Positions 1-6,745 of a DNA stretch of 8,261 bases are shown one piece after another. This stretch comes from Lachnospiraceae bacterium. GTDB taxonomy: Bacteria > Bacillota > Clostridia > Lachnospirales > Lachnospiraceae. Positions within the stretch are counted from its first letter, which is position 1; each line of letters opens with the position of its first letter. Location: assembly GCA_003488965.1 (NCBI GenBank), contig DNJW01000290.1, forward strand, positions 1 through 8,261, read 5' to 3'. A program made the position numbers and the translations under genes. Under the pieces are notes generated by a model. The model did not search any database. It saw only the letters and a list, made by a program, of their open reading frames with translations, and was not told where the DNA came from.

Positions 1-9
1 TGCTATTAT

Positions 10-45
10 AAGGTATTCAAATCTGTTAGGGGGGGGGAATACCTT
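10..45. repeat. 8-bp inverted repeat enclosing a 9-G tract, upstream of the chemoreceptor promoter
   Basis: AAGGTATT at 10-17 is exactly mirrored by AATACCTT at 38-45. The 20-base spacer between them ends in nine consecutive G (29-37). The right arm ends 7 bases before the likely -35 box at 53. The arrangement could be a protein-binding operator, a hairpin at the end of an upstream transcript, or a slippage-prone tract that tunes the promoter. No T-run follows the right arm, so an intrinsic terminator on the plus strand is unlikely. The repeat and the G-run are directly visible; any function is inference. Confidence 0.6.
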
Positions 46-52
46 CCCAAAC

Positions 53-81
53 TTGAAAAATTAATAAACTCATGTTAGAAT
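53..81 (+). promoter_or_regulatory. SigA-type promoter of the chemoreceptor gene
   Basis: TTGAAA (53-58) and TAGAAT (76-81) are separated by 17 bases, and each matches the vegetative consensus at 5 of 6 positions. Transcription would begin near 88, giving a leader of about 38 bases. The leader contains the palindrome AGAATATTCT (99-108) and the ribosome binding site. The ATG at 72 lies inside this promoter, which argues that it is not the translation start. No sigma-D (flagellar) type promoter was recognised here. Confidence 0.6.
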
Positions 82-115
82 ATGTAAAAAATTTTAAAAG
101 AATATTCTATGTTGC

Positions 116-121
116 AGGAGG
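116..121 (+). promoter_or_regulatory. Ribosome binding site that fixes the chemoreceptor start at 126
   Basis: A perfect AGGAGG lies 4 bases before the ATG at 126. The longer in-frame ATG at 72 has no comparable site, and the 18 residues it would add precede the normal basic N-terminus and first membrane helix. Confidence 0.8.
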
Positions 122-125
122 CCAT

Positions 126-2153
126 ATGAAATTTCTTGTCAATAAAAAACTTGCTTCGCGTATCAGCATTATCACTACAGCAATTACTTTTATAGGTATG
201 CTGCTGCTTTGGTTAATTGTATCCGGACGCGTTGCCTCTATGGTTAAAAACAATATTACCAACCAAATGATTGATGCCGTAGAATCCAGAGCTGCAATTA
301 TCAACGACTATGTAGCTTCCGCAGAAGAATACATGACAGCCTTTGCGCTTAGCAGCGAGGTCCGCGGGCTGCTTAAAGAACCGGAAAACCCCTCTCTGCT
401 GCAAAAGGCACAGCAGTATACGGAAGATTTCGCAGCAGTCAAAGGTATTTTTGAGGGACTGTATATTGGCACTCCTGATACATATATCCTAACCCATACG
501 TCCCAGAATGCCATCGGCATAACAACCCGGAGCGGCGAATCCCTAGACGAGTTCCGCAATACAATTCTGGCTGTTCCCCGGTTAACCAATCTGGGGATTA
601 TGAAATCTCCAGGGACAGGAAGTATGATTCTTTCCATGTACTATCCGCTTTTCGATAATCAGGAATGTATTGGTTATGTAGGCGCCGGAGTCTATGCCAG
701 CCAGCTGATGGATGCACTTCTTAATTTAAATATTAAAGGACTGCCTCACAGCGAATATGTATTTTTAAATGTGGAAACCGGTATGTACCTATACCATCAG
801 GACGAATCACTTCTCAATACAGCAACCACCGATACCGGTTATCAGAAAATCCTTCAAAAAATTAGAACAGAGGGAAGCACACAGGCAGGCACCTATTCTT
901 ATCGGGACGAAAACGGTATAAAACAGTTGGTCGTATATAAATATTTAAAGGACCGCAACTGGGTCTTCATGGTCCGCGATAATGCTGCAGAAGTTTATGG
1001 GGAAGTAACGGAAGTCCGCATTACAGTAGGTATTTTATGCGCAGCGGTAACCGTCCTTATTATTCTTATCACACTGATGATTCTGCATAGGGAAGGCAAA
1101 GAACTTATGGCTATGGAAAGTGCCATCCGCCGCCTAGGTAATCTGGAACTTGCCGCTGACCAGAAATTGGAGCCCTTTTATGGAAGAAAAGACGAAATCG
1201 GCATGATAGCACAGACAATCCATCATCTTTGTGACTGTCTCCGGAAAACAATTGAAGATATCGGCCGCATATTGGGCGAAATGGCAAATGGCAATATTGC
1301 TGTAGATGTTACCATGAACGAGTCTTATTATATTGGAGATTTCAAAGTCCTGGCTGAAAGCCTGAAAAGTATCCGCAGCCATCTTACAGAGGTTATGTGT
1401 CATATTTCAGACATTGCCAGCCAAGTGGACAGCAGCGCCAACCATGTATCCGCAGACGCCCAGGCATTGTCCCAGGGAACTATACAGCAGAAAGACTCCA
1501 TCAACCGCCTTGTTTCTAATATTACAGACATTACTGCGCAAATCCAAAGCAGTACCATCCGCTGCCAGAATGCCAGCGAATTAGTTGAAAAAGCTACAGG
1601 TTATGCGGCGGAGGCTGATACCAAAATGGAACAGCTGATTACCGCCACCAGAAATATCGACCGGTCTTCAGCCCAGATTGTAAGCATTACAAAAACAATT
1701 GAAGATATTGCTTTTCGGACAAATATTCTGGCGCTGAACGCTTCCATCGAAGCTGCACGGGCCGGTGAAGCCGGAAAAGGCTTTGCAGTGGTAGCAAATG
1801 AAGTTGACAAACTTGCATCTAAATCCGCCGAAGCTGCAGGAACTACAAGTGTTTTAATCAGCCATTCAATAGACGATGTGAAAACAGGAACAGAGTCTAC
1901 CAACCTTGCCATTTCCGCTATGCAGATTATTAACGAATGTATCCAGTCCATCAAAACCCTTATGGACGAAATTGCACTTGCCAGCAGCCAGCAGGCAGAA
2001 ATGATTGTTTCAGTGGAAAACAGCATCAAAGAAGTCTCCAAGGTTATCCAGACAAACTCTGATGCCGCCAAAGAAAGCGCATCCGTTTCTAATGAATTAT
2101 CCATTCAGGCAAAGACACTGAATCAACTGATTGGGCAATTCCGCATTAGATAA
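126..2153 (+). CDS. Methyl-accepting chemotaxis protein with periplasmic-type Cache sensor
   Basis: This is a 675-residue transmembrane chemoreceptor. A ligand bound outside the membrane would change the activity of the cytoplasmic CheA/CheW kinase complex and so swimming behaviour. Residues about 13-32 form the first membrane helix. About 40-290 form an extracytoplasmic sensor of double-Cache type (seen in YYPLFD and [10 protein letters not shown]), and 299-320 form the second helix. A HAMP linker with a DEIG motif follows to about 377, then a second HAMP-like stretch ([12 protein letters not shown], about 384-395). The signalling coiled coil fills the rest. Its hairpin tip (about 526-560) holds the hallmark core [20 protein letters not shown], with E542 and R545, the contact region for CheA and CheW. 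No NWETF-like CheR tether is present at the C-terminus. I see none of the usual amino-acid-binding Cache motif, so the ligand is unknown. No chemotaxis genes adjoin it, so it is an orphan receptor. Confidence 0.96.
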   Translation: MKFLVNKKLASRISIITTAITFIGMLLLWLIVSGRVASMVKNNITNQMIDAVESRAAIINDYVASAEEYMTAFALSSEVRGLLKEPENPSLLQKAQQYTEDFAAVKGIFEGLYIGTPDTYILTHTSQNAIGITTRSGESLDEFRNTILAVPRLTNLGIMKSPGTGSMILSMYYPLFDNQECIGYVGAGVYASQLMDALLNLNIKGLPHSEYVFLNVETGMYLYHQDESLLNTATTDTGYQKILQKIRTEGSTQAGTYSYRDENGIKQLVVYKYLKDRNWVFMVRDNAAEVYGEVTEVRITVGILCAAVTVLIILITLMILHREGKELMAMESAIRRLGNLELAADQKLEPFYGRKDEIGMIAQTIHHLCDCLRKTIEDIGRILGEMANGNIAVDVTMNESYYIGDFKVLAESLKSIRSHLTEVMCHISDIASQVDSSANHVSADAQALSQGTIQQKDSINRLVSNITDITAQIQSSTIRCQNASELVEKATGYAAEADTKMEQLITATRNIDRSSAQIVSITKTIEDIAFRTNILALNASIEAARAGEAGKGFAVVANEVDKLASKSAEAAGTTSVLISHSIDDVKTGTESTNLAISAMQIINECIQSIKTLMDEIALASSQQAEMIVSVENSIKEVSKVIQTNSDAAKESASVSNELSIQAKTLNQLIGQFRIR

Positions 2154-2182
2154 ACCAACATTATTCTTAAGCCAAGCGGAGA

Positions 2183-2203
2183 AAGACTTGCAATGCCAGT
2201 CTT
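2183..2203 (+). other. Hairpin 1 of the structured gap before the malic enzyme gene
   Basis: AAGACT (2183-2188) pairs with AGTCTT (2198-2203). One T/C mismatch follows, then two more pairs (GC with GC) closing an AAT loop. No T-run follows, so it is not a classical intrinsic terminator of the chemoreceptor gene. It may belong to the leader RNA of the next operon or to the trailer of the receptor mRNA. Confidence 0.5.
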
Positions 2204-2208
2204 AGAGC

Positions 2209-2233
2209 TTCTAATTGCCGAAAGCAATTAGAA
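2209..2233 (+). other. Hairpin 2, perfect 10-bp stem in the same gap
   Basis: TTCTAATTGC (2209-2218) and GCAATTAGAA (2224-2233) form a perfect 10-bp stem with a CGAAA loop. It is followed by ATTCCCAAG rather than a T-run, so termination is unlikely. It may stabilise the 3' end of the receptor mRNA or form a domain of a structured leader together with the helices at 2239-2295. Confidence 0.6.
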
Positions 2234-2238
2234 ATTCC

Positions 2239-2295
2239 CAAGTTTGTGTCTGCGCTGCATCCACAAACTTGAAATGCGCAATAAAGCAGCGCAGA
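2239..2295 (+). promoter_or_regulatory. Pseudoknot-like leader with two interlocking 10-bp helices before the malic enzyme gene
   Basis: CAAGTTTGTG (2239-2248) pairs perfectly with CACAAACTTG (2262-2271). Ten of the 13 loop bases, TCTGCGCTGC (2249-2258), are perfectly complementary to GCAGCGCAGA (2286-2295). The second helix therefore crosses the first. With no base left to span the deep groove, both full helices may not form at once, so the RNA is either a trimmed H-type pseudoknot or two competing states. The downstream arm ends 3 bases before the GAGGAAG ribosome binding site (2299-2305), so folding could affect translation initiation of the malic enzyme. It matches no riboswitch class that I recognise. 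The pairing is visible; regulation is inferred. Confidence 0.55.
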
Positions 2296-2309
2296 AATGA
2301 GGAAGAACT

Positions 2310-3476
2310 ATGACTGTAAATGAAAAAGCACTGTCACTGCACAAGCAATGGAACGGCAAGCTGGAAACCGTATCAAAAGCCCCTGTAACATCCAGGGAGG
2401 ATCTTTCCTATGCCTATACTCCGGGCGTTGCCGAACCTTGCAAAAGGATTGCCGAAAATAAAGAAGAAGCATACACTTATACCATGAAAGCGAACACGGT
2501 AGCCGTTGTTTCCGACGGAAGCGCCGTTCTCGGGCTGGGCAATATCGGTCCCTATGCCGCTATGCCGGTAATGGAAGGCAAAGCCGTCCTTTTTAAGGAA
2601 TTCGGCGGGGTCAATGCGGTACCTATCTGTCTGGATACCCAGGATACGGAAGAAATCATTAAAACCGTTACTTACCTTGCTCCCGGTTTCGGCGGCATTA
2701 ATCTGGAGGATATCAGCGCCCCCCGCTGCTTTGAAATCGAAGAACGTCTGAAAGAAAAACTGGATATTCCCGTATTCCATGATGACCAGCACGGAACTGC
2801 CATCGTTGTTCTGGCGGGTATTATCAATGCCTTAAAAGTAACGGGAAAAGAAAAAGAGAATTGCCGGGTCGTTGTAAACGGTGCCGGAAGCGCAGGAGTC
2901 GCCATTACAAAACTGCTTCTTACTTACGGTTTCCATAATATTATTATGTGCGACAAATCCGGCATCATTTCAAGACAGACCGAAGGCTTGAACTGGATGC
3001 AGGAAAAAATGGCGGCGCTTACCAATCCGGGAAACGAAACCGGCTCTCTTGCCGATGCCATAAAAAATGCCGATATTTTCATCGGAGTATCCGCGCCGGG
3101 AATTGTCACAAAGGAAATGGCCGCTTCCATGAATAAGGATGCCATTCTCTTTGCCATGGCAAATCCGGTTCCTGAAATCATGCCCGCTCTTGCCAAGGAA
3201 GCCGGCGTCAGAATCGTGGGCACAGGCCGCAGCGATTTTCCGAACCAGATTAATAATGTGGTTGCTTTCCCCGGTATTTTCAAAGGCGCCTTGGAAGGAC
3301 GCGCCCCGCAGATTACGGAAGAAATGAAACTGGCTGCCGCCAATGCCATCGCCAGTCTTGTACCCGATGAGGAACTGGATGAAAACAACATTATGCCGGA
3401 AGCCTTTAATCCCAAAGTGGTGGATGCGGTAGCCGAAGCAGTAAAAACCCATATTGTACGTCAGGTGCCGGAATGA
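2310..3476 (+). CDS. Malic enzyme, short bacterial form, probably NAD-dependent
   Basis: This 388-residue cytoplasmic enzyme oxidatively decarboxylates malate to pyruvate and CO2 while reducing NAD(P)+, linking C4 acids to the pyruvate pool. The N-terminal malic domain has the YTPGV motif with the catalytic Tyr (about residue 36) and EGKAVLF with the catalytic Lys (about 91). Metal ligands are E133 and D134 in NLEDISAPRCFE and D159 in FHDDQHGTA. The Rossmann domain starts with GAGSAG (191-196), and an Asp at the end of the following strand (IIMCDKSG, about 215) is compatible with NAD preference, though this is only suggestive. The SDFPNQINNVVAFPG block (308-322) is typical of the family. The length is that of the short form, without the phosphotransacetylase-like C-terminal domain of MaeB. 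GAGGAAG lies 4 bases before the ATG. The stop overlaps the next start, so co-translation is likely. The structured leader at 2239-2295 may regulate it. Confidence 0.96.
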   Translation: MTVNEKALSLHKQWNGKLETVSKAPVTSREDLSYAYTPGVAEPCKRIAENKEEAYTYTMKANTVAVVSDGSAVLGLGNIGPYAAMPVMEGKAVLFKEFGGVNAVPICLDTQDTEEIIKTVTYLAPGFGGINLEDISAPRCFEIEERLKEKLDIPVFHDDQHGTAIVVLAGIINALKVTGKEKENCRVVVNGAGSAGVAITKLLLTYGFHNIIMCDKSGIISRQTEGLNWMQEKMAALTNPGNETGSLADAIKNADIFIGVSAPGIVTKEMAASMNKDAILFAMANPVPEIMPALAKEAGVRIVGTGRSDFPNQINNVVAFPGIFKGALEGRAPQITEEMKLAAANAIASLVPDEELDENNIMPEAFNPKVVDAVAEAVKTHIVRQVPE

Positions 3477-4426
3477 ACCAGACACACAGCCGTCTTTTGC
3501 CGGAAAACTGGCACGGAAAACGTTATTATTCCTTAGATGCCTATTTAAAAAATACCTATGGGAAAAAACTGAAAAAAATTGCCATCCGTGCCGGGTTTAC
3601 CTGTCCGAACAGGGACGGCACCCTGGATACCCGGGGATGTATTTTTTGCAGCGAAGGAGGCAGCGGCGATTTTGCCGTTCCTTATGCCGCTATCGAAACC
3701 AGCGAGCCTTATATCGCTTATTTCCAGGCCTATACCTGTACTTATGCGCCGGTTCCTTATTTGAACCGGCTCTACCGGGATGCTTTGGAAAATCCTCTGG
3801 TTGCCGGCATTTCCATCGCCACCCGGCCGGACTGCCTGCCGCCGGAGGTTCTTTCCCTTTTATCCGTGTGCAAAAACGACTATCCCAATAAATTTATATG
3901 GATGGAGCTTGGACTTCAGACCATTCATGAAAAAACCGCATGCTACATCAGGAGAGGCTATTCTTTAGAGTGTTTTGGCGGTGCGGTCAGGCAGCTGCAC
4001 AGCCTGCAGATACCGGTCATCGTCCATATTATCCTCGGACTCCCCGGAGAAAACAGCGCCATGGCACTGCAGACTGTCGAATATCTCAACAAGCTTCCTA
4101 TAGACGGCATAAAGCTCCAGCTGCTTCATATATTAAAAGGTACCGATTTGGCGGACGATTACAGCCGCGGACTGTTTCCTGCCCTGTCTATGGATGAATA
4201 TCTGGAACTTTTAATCGGCTGCATCTGCCATCTGTCGCCGGATACGGTGATTCACCGGGTCACGGGTGACGGTCCTAAGGAACTGCTGATTGCCCCTTTA
4301 TGGAGCCGTAACAAAAAGAATGTTTTGAACAGCCTGCACCGGCGTATGAAGCTGGAGGATGCCTATCAGGGAAAATATTGGAAAGGAAACATGCCCTATG
4401 ACCCAGGAACCGCTTACTCTTTATAA
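3473..4426 (+). CDS. Radical SAM protein of the YhcC/TIGR01212 family
   Basis: This 317-residue protein is close in layout to E. coli YhcC. It has the N-terminal YYSLDAYLKNTYG segment, then GFTCPNRDGT and GCIFC, with C44, C56 and C59 in the family's CX11CX2C spacing for the [4Fe-4S] cluster that cleaves S-adenosylmethionine. Further family blocks are YFQAYT (84-89), TRPD (117-120), WMELGLQT (143-150), LGLPGE (188-193), DGIKLQLLHILKGT (211-224) and APLW (274-277). The substrate of this family is not established as far as I know; its SAM core resembles that of Elp3-type enzymes. The ATG overlaps the malic enzyme TGA as ATGA, with only a weak AGGTG 5 bases upstream, so translation is probably coupled to the upstream gene. 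The cysteines and motifs are intact and the length is normal. Confidence 0.92.
   Translation: MNQTHSRLLPENWHGKRYYSLDAYLKNTYGKKLKKIAIRAGFTCPNRDGTLDTRGCIFCSEGGSGDFAVPYAAIETSEPYIAYFQAYTCTYAPVPYLNRLYRDALENPLVAGISIATRPDCLPPEVLSLLSVCKNDYPNKFIWMELGLQTIHEKTACYIRRGYSLECFGGAVRQLHSLQIPVIVHIILGLPGENSAMALQTVEYLNKLPIDGIKLQLLHILKGTDLADDYSRGLFPALSMDEYLELLIGCICHLSPDTVIHRVTGDGPKELLIAPLWSRNKKNVLNSLHRRMKLEDAYQGKYWKGNMPYDPGTAYSL
4384..4400 (+). promoter_or_regulatory. Ribosome binding site and start choice for the DUF4364-type gene
   Basis: AGGA (4384-4387) lies 10 bases before the ATG at 4398. That start gives the N-terminus MTQEPLTLYKLIILYML, which fits the family as I recall it. The longer in-frame start at 4359 would add 13 residues lying wholly within the previous gene and has only a weak upstream site. 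Confidence 0.55.
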
Positions 4427-4913
4427 ACTAATCATTCTTTATATGCTGAACCGGGTAGATTTTCCCCTGACCAGCGCACAAGTAGGGGATTTTATCCTGG
4501 ATAAGGGATACACCACCTTTCTCACTTTGCAGCAGGCCATTTTTGAACTTACCGATGCCGGCCTGATTGCGGCCCATTCTGTGGGCAACCGGACACATCT
4601 GATAATTACCGCAGAAGGAAAAAATACCCTTTCTTTTTTTGAAAACCGCATCAGCGATGTGATTAAACAAGAAATCAGCAGCTATTTAAAAGAAAAAGAA
4701 ATGCATCTGCGAGAGGAAGTTTCCGTTACCTCGGAATACTACAAATCCACTGCTGGCGAATACGATGCCCGTCTCATTGCAAAAGAAAAAAACGTGACAT
4801 TGGTTGATATCACGCTTTCCGTTCCTACCGAAGAATCCGCTGCAGCCATCTGCGATAACTGGCAGCGGAAAAATCAGGAAATCTATCAGTTTCTTGTAGA
4901 ACAGTTATTTTAA
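4398..4913 (+). CDS. DUF4364-type winged-helix protein, function unknown
   Basis: This is a 171-residue soluble protein. The first 70 residues look like a winged-helix fold: a helix (LTLYKLIILYMLNRV), a second segment (LTSAQVGDFILDKGY), the recognition-like helix (FLTLQQAIFELTDAGLI) and a wing with HLIITAEGKNTLSFFE. The middle, about 80-110, is charged and helical (VIKQEISSYLKEKEMHLREEV), and the C-terminus alternates strands and helices (NVTLVDITLSVPTEESAAAICDNWQ). I recognise it as DUF4364-like (Pfam PF14277), a family common in Clostridia and resembling PadR-type regulators; this assignment is from memory. It overlaps the radical SAM gene by 29 bases, so it is almost certainly co-transcribed with it. 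It could be a DNA-binding regulator of this operon or of unlinked genes; neither is shown. Its stop overlaps the convergent neighbour's stop. Confidence 0.85.
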   Translation: MTQEPLTLYKLIILYMLNRVDFPLTSAQVGDFILDKGYTTFLTLQQAIFELTDAGLIAAHSVGNRTHLIITAEGKNTLSFFENRISDVIKQEISSYLKEKEMHLREEVSVTSEYYKSTAGEYDARLIAKEKNVTLVDITLSVPTEESAAAICDNWQRKNQEIYQFLVEQLF

Positions 4914-6745
4914 TGGTTCTTTGCAATCTGGCTCCAGTCGGAAATACCGATTATATTTTTGGCAAATCCAATATAATTTTCCCCCTGGTCCGTATCCATA
5001 TTTTTATACACATTGTATGCATATTTATGGGAGCCGTCCATACGGTTAAGCCCCATCGCCAGCCCCTGGGCTATTTCCTCCGCCGCATCTGTCTGTCTGG
5101 AAAATAAGATGGAATCAATATGCGGGTTTGCCTCCGCCGACTTATAGGCATATGCAATGGCAGCTGCCTGTACTTCTTCGCCCTTTAACGATGTATATCC
5201 CAGCTCGCTTAATATAATGGAGCGCACTTCCCCATCTTCTGTCAGGAACTGTTCCTGCTGCATATAATCCGTTACCACATGAATATTCGCCATAGTAACC
5301 ATAGGAGTATCCGGCGAATCTTTCACGTATTTGGAAGAATTCCATATGTAAGGCGTTGTCAGCGGCACATTGTAGGGATGAATGGCAAGCCCCCATCCGA
5401 TATCCCCCTCTCCCTTTATCTGCCGGTTAAATTCATCCAGAATATCTTTTGCATCGTAATCCTGCGTAGAGGGATTATCCCTGTTCCATTGCTGGTCCAA
5501 AGAGATATATACATTGCAGGACTTATTCGTGCTTTTAATGGCATTGTAAAATATCCGGAATGCCTCGGCATATTCCCTCACATAAGTCTCCAGGTCCACA
5601 TATTCCATATAATTCCATTCTTTCCTTGCATTGATTTCATTGCCGATTACCCAGTTGGTGACAAGCCCTCTCCCGCTTTTGGAACTGGAATACCGCTCCG
5701 CCAAAAAAGACCCTATGGCTGCCAGGCATTCCGCGCCCGCTTCATCGTCCGCATTGAACGCATAATAAGGCGCCCTTCCTATACCGCCCCGTGCCATGGG
5801 ATGAATGGTCTGCGGATAAGCGGAAGACACATCATTTAAAATAATGGCCGTCACTTCAATCCCTTTGGCCGACAAGGTACCGAATACCAGGTCATACTCG
5901 GACATCACCTGCCCGTTAAAGGCATAGGTTTTACCGTTATAGCTATAGTGGATGGTAGGATGAATACCGCTGGTGGTCTGCCCCAGTATTCTCGATACCG
6001 GAATATTATATGCCGCATGCTTTACCCCTAAATCATCCAGCTCCGAAGTCCGCAGTTTATTTGGGTCCACCAAAAGCCCCTTTTTCGTGGATGCTTTTTT
6101 CACCTCGGATGCATACTTGGCTGTTTCCTCCAGATTCATAATATAACAGGAATTGCTGACCATGACATATTCATCGTCTTTTTTTACCGCCATTACAAAT
6201 TTATCAAAAACCGTATTTCCTATCCCGGCAGCATTCTTTTCCACCTGAAACCTCACCTCTTCCCCCTTGTATTCCTGTTTCAGGCAGATGCTGTCCTCTT
6301 CCAGTTCTTTTTCATGGGATTTCAGGGCAAAAAGATAATAAAACTTATCATCGCTGACAGGGATTCCCTCCGCCGAAGCTTCTATTATGATTTTTCCCCT
6401 TCTCCCGTCTATTTTGCAGGAATGAATATGGGCAAATTCTTCCGTATTTTCCTCCGTCAGTTCCACCAGAGGCGGACGTCTGTTCATAGCTTCGGTCACA
6501 CTCCGGACGGAATCTGCCGCAAAGCCCAGTATCCTGCTTCCCTGTTCCTCTGCCGCCTTCTTCGCAGCCTCCCGTTCCTCCTCTTCTTTTTCCCTGTCTT
6601 TCTCTTCTCTTTCTATACGGGCCGCTTCCATAACAGCCGTCTCTCTGTTCTGAAAAATTTTTGCTGCAATCCCGCCTGCAAGAATCGCCAGAATACCTGC
6701 TCCTATAGCAAAAAGCCATATTTTATCCTTCTTCTTTATGCTCAT
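4910..6745 (-). CDS. Membrane-anchored DUF5722-like protein with glycosidase-like motifs
   Basis: This 611-residue protein begins with a basic MSIKKKDK segment and one membrane helix (about 9-31). A highly charged Glu/Lys/Arg coiled-coil stalk (about 34-68) follows, so the bulk is probably outside the cell, tethered to the membrane. Residues about 90-205 look like a beta-rich domain. Residues about 220-600 resemble a TIM-barrel of the DUF5722 type (recalled as Pfam PF18989). Within it, NWVIGNEIN (N369, E370) resembles the acid/base motif of glycoside hydrolase clan A, HPYN (456-459) resembles a substrate-pocket strand, and ILSELGYTS (E514) resembles the nucleophile strand. A carbohydrate-active role is inferred, not shown. 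Its ATG at 6745 lies inside the end of rarA (23-base overlap), with GAGGCGGAG just upstream, so it is probably co-transcribed with rarA. No sortase motif or cleavable signal was seen. Confidence 0.82.
   Translation of the reverse strand: MSIKKKDKIWLFAIGAGILAILAGGIAAKIFQNRETAVMEAARIEREEKDREKEEEEREAAKKAAEEQGSRILGFAADSVRSVTEAMNRRPPLVELTEENTEEFAHIHSCKIDGRRGKIIIEASAEGIPVSDDKFYYLFALKSHEKELEEDSICLKQEYKGEEVRFQVEKNAAGIGNTVFDKFVMAVKKDDEYVMVSNSCYIMNLEETAKYASEVKKASTKKGLLVDPNKLRTSELDDLGVKHAAYNIPVSRILGQTTSGIHPTIHYSYNGKTYAFNGQVMSEYDLVFGTLSAKGIEVTAIILNDVSSAYPQTIHPMARGGIGRAPYYAFNADDEAGAECLAAIGSFLAERYSSSKSGRGLVTNWVIGNEINARKEWNYMEYVDLETYVREYAEAFRIFYNAIKSTNKSCNVYISLDQQWNRDNPSTQDYDAKDILDEFNRQIKGEGDIGWGLAIHPYNVPLTTPYIWNSSKYVKDSPDTPMVTMANIHVVTDYMQQEQFLTEDGEVRSIILSELGYTSLKGEEVQAAAIAYAYKSAEANPHIDSILFSRQTDAAEEIAQGLAMGLNRMDGSHKYAYNVYKNMDTDQGENYIGFAKNIIGISDWSQIAKNH
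4936..4960 (+). terminator. Weak candidate terminator of the plus-strand operon
   Basis: AGTCGG (4936-4941) and CCGATT (4947-4952) form a 6-bp stem with one G-U pair and an AAATA loop, followed by ATATTTTT (4953-4960). It lies 23 bases after the DUF4364-type stop, inside the 3' coding part of the convergent gene. The stem is short and the T-run is offset by three bases, so it may be fortuitous. Confidence 0.3.

Noticed and set aside
48..58. The 11-mer CAAACTTGAAA occurs both at 48-58 and at 2264-2274, hinting at a shared regulatory element
   Set aside because: Several shared 11-mers are expected by chance in 8 kb. The second copy is an arm of the leader helix and has no good -10 box behind it.
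72..125. Upstream in-frame ATG extending the chemoreceptor by 18 residues
   Set aside because: It has no ribosome binding site and overlaps the likely -10 region, while ATG 126 has a perfect AGGAGG and a normal N-terminus before the first membrane helix.
2154..2309. A vegetative promoter directly upstream of the malic enzyme gene
   Set aside because: The best pairing, TTGCAA (2189-2194) with TCTAAT (2210-2215), has only 15 bases of spacing, so I do not list it as a feature; the operon's promoter remains unlocated.
4836..4869. Inverted repeat TCCGCTGC and GCAGCGGA within the DUF4364-type gene, considered as a terminator of the minus-strand operon
   Set aside because: No T-run follows it on the minus strand, the loop is large, and the sequence is explained by coding constraints.
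5279..5839. Long plus-strand open frame opposite the DUF5722-like gene
   Set aside because: It is a shadow of a well-supported minus-strand gene, its composition is unlike a folded protein and it has no convincing ribosome binding site.
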